From: Chloroflexota bacterium
GTDB lineage: Bacteria > Chloroflexota > Limnocylindria > Limnocylindrales > CSP1-4
NCBI GenBank assembly: GCA_021814735.1
Contig: JAKAHX010000040.1
Coordinates: 1-9,008, forward strand
Length of the DNA stretch: 9,008 bases
Reading direction: 5' to 3'
Below, one piece after another: positions 7,988 to 9,008 of the stretch. Position numbers and translations under genes: made by a program. Within the stretch, counting starts at the first letter, position 1, and each line of letters starts with the position of its first letter. The notes below the pieces were generated by a model. It did no database searches. It was not told the origin of the DNA and saw only the letters and a program-made list of their open reading frames with translations.

Positions 7988-9008
7988 GTGAACCGAACCC
8001 GCCATTCCCTGCGGCGCATGCTGGCCCCGTACGTCCTGCTCGCGCCGGGCATCCTGTGGCTGATCGTCTTCTTCGTGCTGCCGACGATCCAGATGTTCCT
8101 GTACTCGGTGTCGACGGGCAGCGTCGACTTCGGCTACCGACTCACCTGGTCGTTCGACGCGTTCGCGATCATCCCCAGCCAGTTCTCGCGCCAGTTCGCC
8201 AACTCGCTGATCTATGGCACGCTCGCGACCATCATCACGTTCCTGATCTCGTATCCGCTGGCCTACTTCATCGCGTTCCGGGGCGGCCGCTACAAGAACC
8301 TGGTCCTCTTCCTGGTCATCGCGCCCTTCTTCACCAGCTTCCTGATCCGCACCATCTCCTGGCAGATCATCCTGGGCAACAACGGCCCCGTGATCGGGCT
8401 CATGCATGCCGTCGACATCTTCCGGGTAGTCCCCGAGAACTTCACCTTCATGGGCGAGCCCGTGGCGGTGGTCTCGGGGCTCATCTACAACTTCCTCCCG
8501 TTCATGACCCTGCCGCTCTACGTGGCGCTCGAGCGCATCGACCTGCGCCTGATCGAGGCGGCCCAGGATCTCTACGCGGGGCCCTGGCGGCCTCGCGGCT
8601 GGATCTATGGCGCCGTCGGCGGGGCCCTCCTGGGCGGGTTCATCGGCTTCGGGATCGACTGGGACATCCCGCTCTTCGCGCTGGCCGGGGCGCTGGTCGG
8701 CACGATCGTCCTCGGGGTCTTCGTCTCGGAGTCCTTCCTCCGGGTGACCTTCCCCCTCTCGCTGCCGGGCGTGTTCGCGGGTTCGCTGCTCACCTTCATC
8801 CCCGCCCTCGGCGACTACGTCAACGCCACGCTGCTGGGCAGCCCCAAGACCCAGATGATCGGCAACGTGATCCAGGCCCGGTTCCTGGAGTCCAACGACT
8901 ATCCGATCGCGTCGGCCCTCTCGATCGTGCTGATGGTCGGGATCATCGTGGCCGTCATGGTCTACGCACGAATGCTGGGCACCGAGGACCTGAGCGGAGG
9001 TGCGATGC
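7988..9008 (+). CDS. potB: PotB-type ABC permease, partial, with inserted hairpin in the EAA loop
   Basis: This encodes the first membrane subunit of the polyamine-family importer. The frame is still open at the window end (340 codons seen), probably near its natural C-terminus (MVYARMLGTEDLSGG). Core membrane segments lie at about 13-36, 70-95, 103-125, 157-179, 261-283 and 303-325. The EAA loop, which docks on PotA, begins EAAQDLYAGPW (190-200) and ends with FLRVTFPLSLPG (250-261). In the family these pieces are nearly contiguous, but here about 47 residues separate them. The insert looks like two membrane helices (204-223, 229-246) around a DWDIP turn, with glycines at 208, 212, 216 and 220. 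The frame through it is uninterrupted. GTG is the start, with GAGAGG about 10 bases upstream; an ATG at 8018 (residue 11) is an alternative. It is 73 bases after potD, and potC is expected just beyond the window. Confidence 0.9.
   Translation, partial: MNRTRHSLRRMLAPYVLLAPGILWLIVFFVLPTIQMFLYSVSTGSVDFGYRLTWSFDAFAIIPSQFSRQFANSLIYGTLATIITFLISYPLAYFIAFRGGRYKNLVLFLVIAPFFTSFLIRTISWQIILGNNGPVIGLMHAVDIFRVVPENFTFMGEPVAVVSGLIYNFLPFMTLPLYVALERIDLRLIEAAQDLYAGPWRPRGWIYGAVGGALLGGFIGFGIDWDIPLFALAGALVGTIVLGVFVSESFLRVTFPLSLPGVFAGSLLTFIPALGDYVNATLLGSPKTQMIGNVIQARFLESNDYPIASALSIVLMVGIIVAVMVYARMLGTEDLSGGAM

Noticed and set aside
7892..8407. 171-codon minus-strand frame opposite potB, very rich in Asp, Glu, Arg and Gln
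   Set aside because: Reverse complement of membrane-helix codons produces such charged proteins; no ribosome site or family resemblance.
9005..9007. ATG at the window edge after GGAGG as the start of potC
   Set aside because: It is in the same frame as potB with no stop before it, so from this sequence it is simply an internal Met codon of potB.

Overview
This is a GC-rich stretch of ordinary bacterial chromosome with seven genes on both strands. I see no mobile element, CRISPR array, tRNA or rRNA. The GC-rich coding style, a lone CIRCE-controlled groEL, an Mrp protein with an N-terminal MIP18-type domain, and a Tat-type lipoprotein feeding a polyamine-family ABC transporter would suit Chloroflexota, or less likely Actinomycetota. 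That placement is inference and was not checked by any search.

Left part (1-2723): the window opens inside a minus-strand membrane protein that resembles the YqjE/phage-holin-like family. A spacer with two strong inverted repeats follows, one of them a convincing intrinsic terminator for groEL. Then comes a complete minus-strand groEL (545 aa). Its upstream region carries a near-perfect CIRCE operator (2586-2612) overlapping a plausible promoter, so HrcA repression is expected. No groES lies beside it.

Middle part (2724-5007): cinA (plus) and mrp (minus) converge and overlap by 8 bases, so that both stop codons lie in one palindrome. CinA keeps a good N-terminal MoaB/CinA domain, but its C-terminal NMN-deamidase domain has lost its recognisable active-site motifs. 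Mrp is a complete iron-sulfur cluster carrier ATPase.

Right part (5008-9008): a divergent intergenic region carries a strong sigma-70-like promoter and a leader hairpin. These drive a plus-strand operon potA-potD-potB, encoding an ATPase, a Tat-exported lipoprotein binding protein and a permease, for uptake of polyamines or a related small organic solute. The permease runs off the window and potC is expected next. A strong hairpin sits between potD and potB and may set their relative expression.

The most unusual feature is in PotB. Its conserved cytoplasmic EAA loop, the contact site for the ATPase, is interrupted by about 47 residues that look like an extra transmembrane hairpin with a glycine-zipper pattern. 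I found no evidence of a wholly new multi-gene system; the loci are recognisable families with some odd details.
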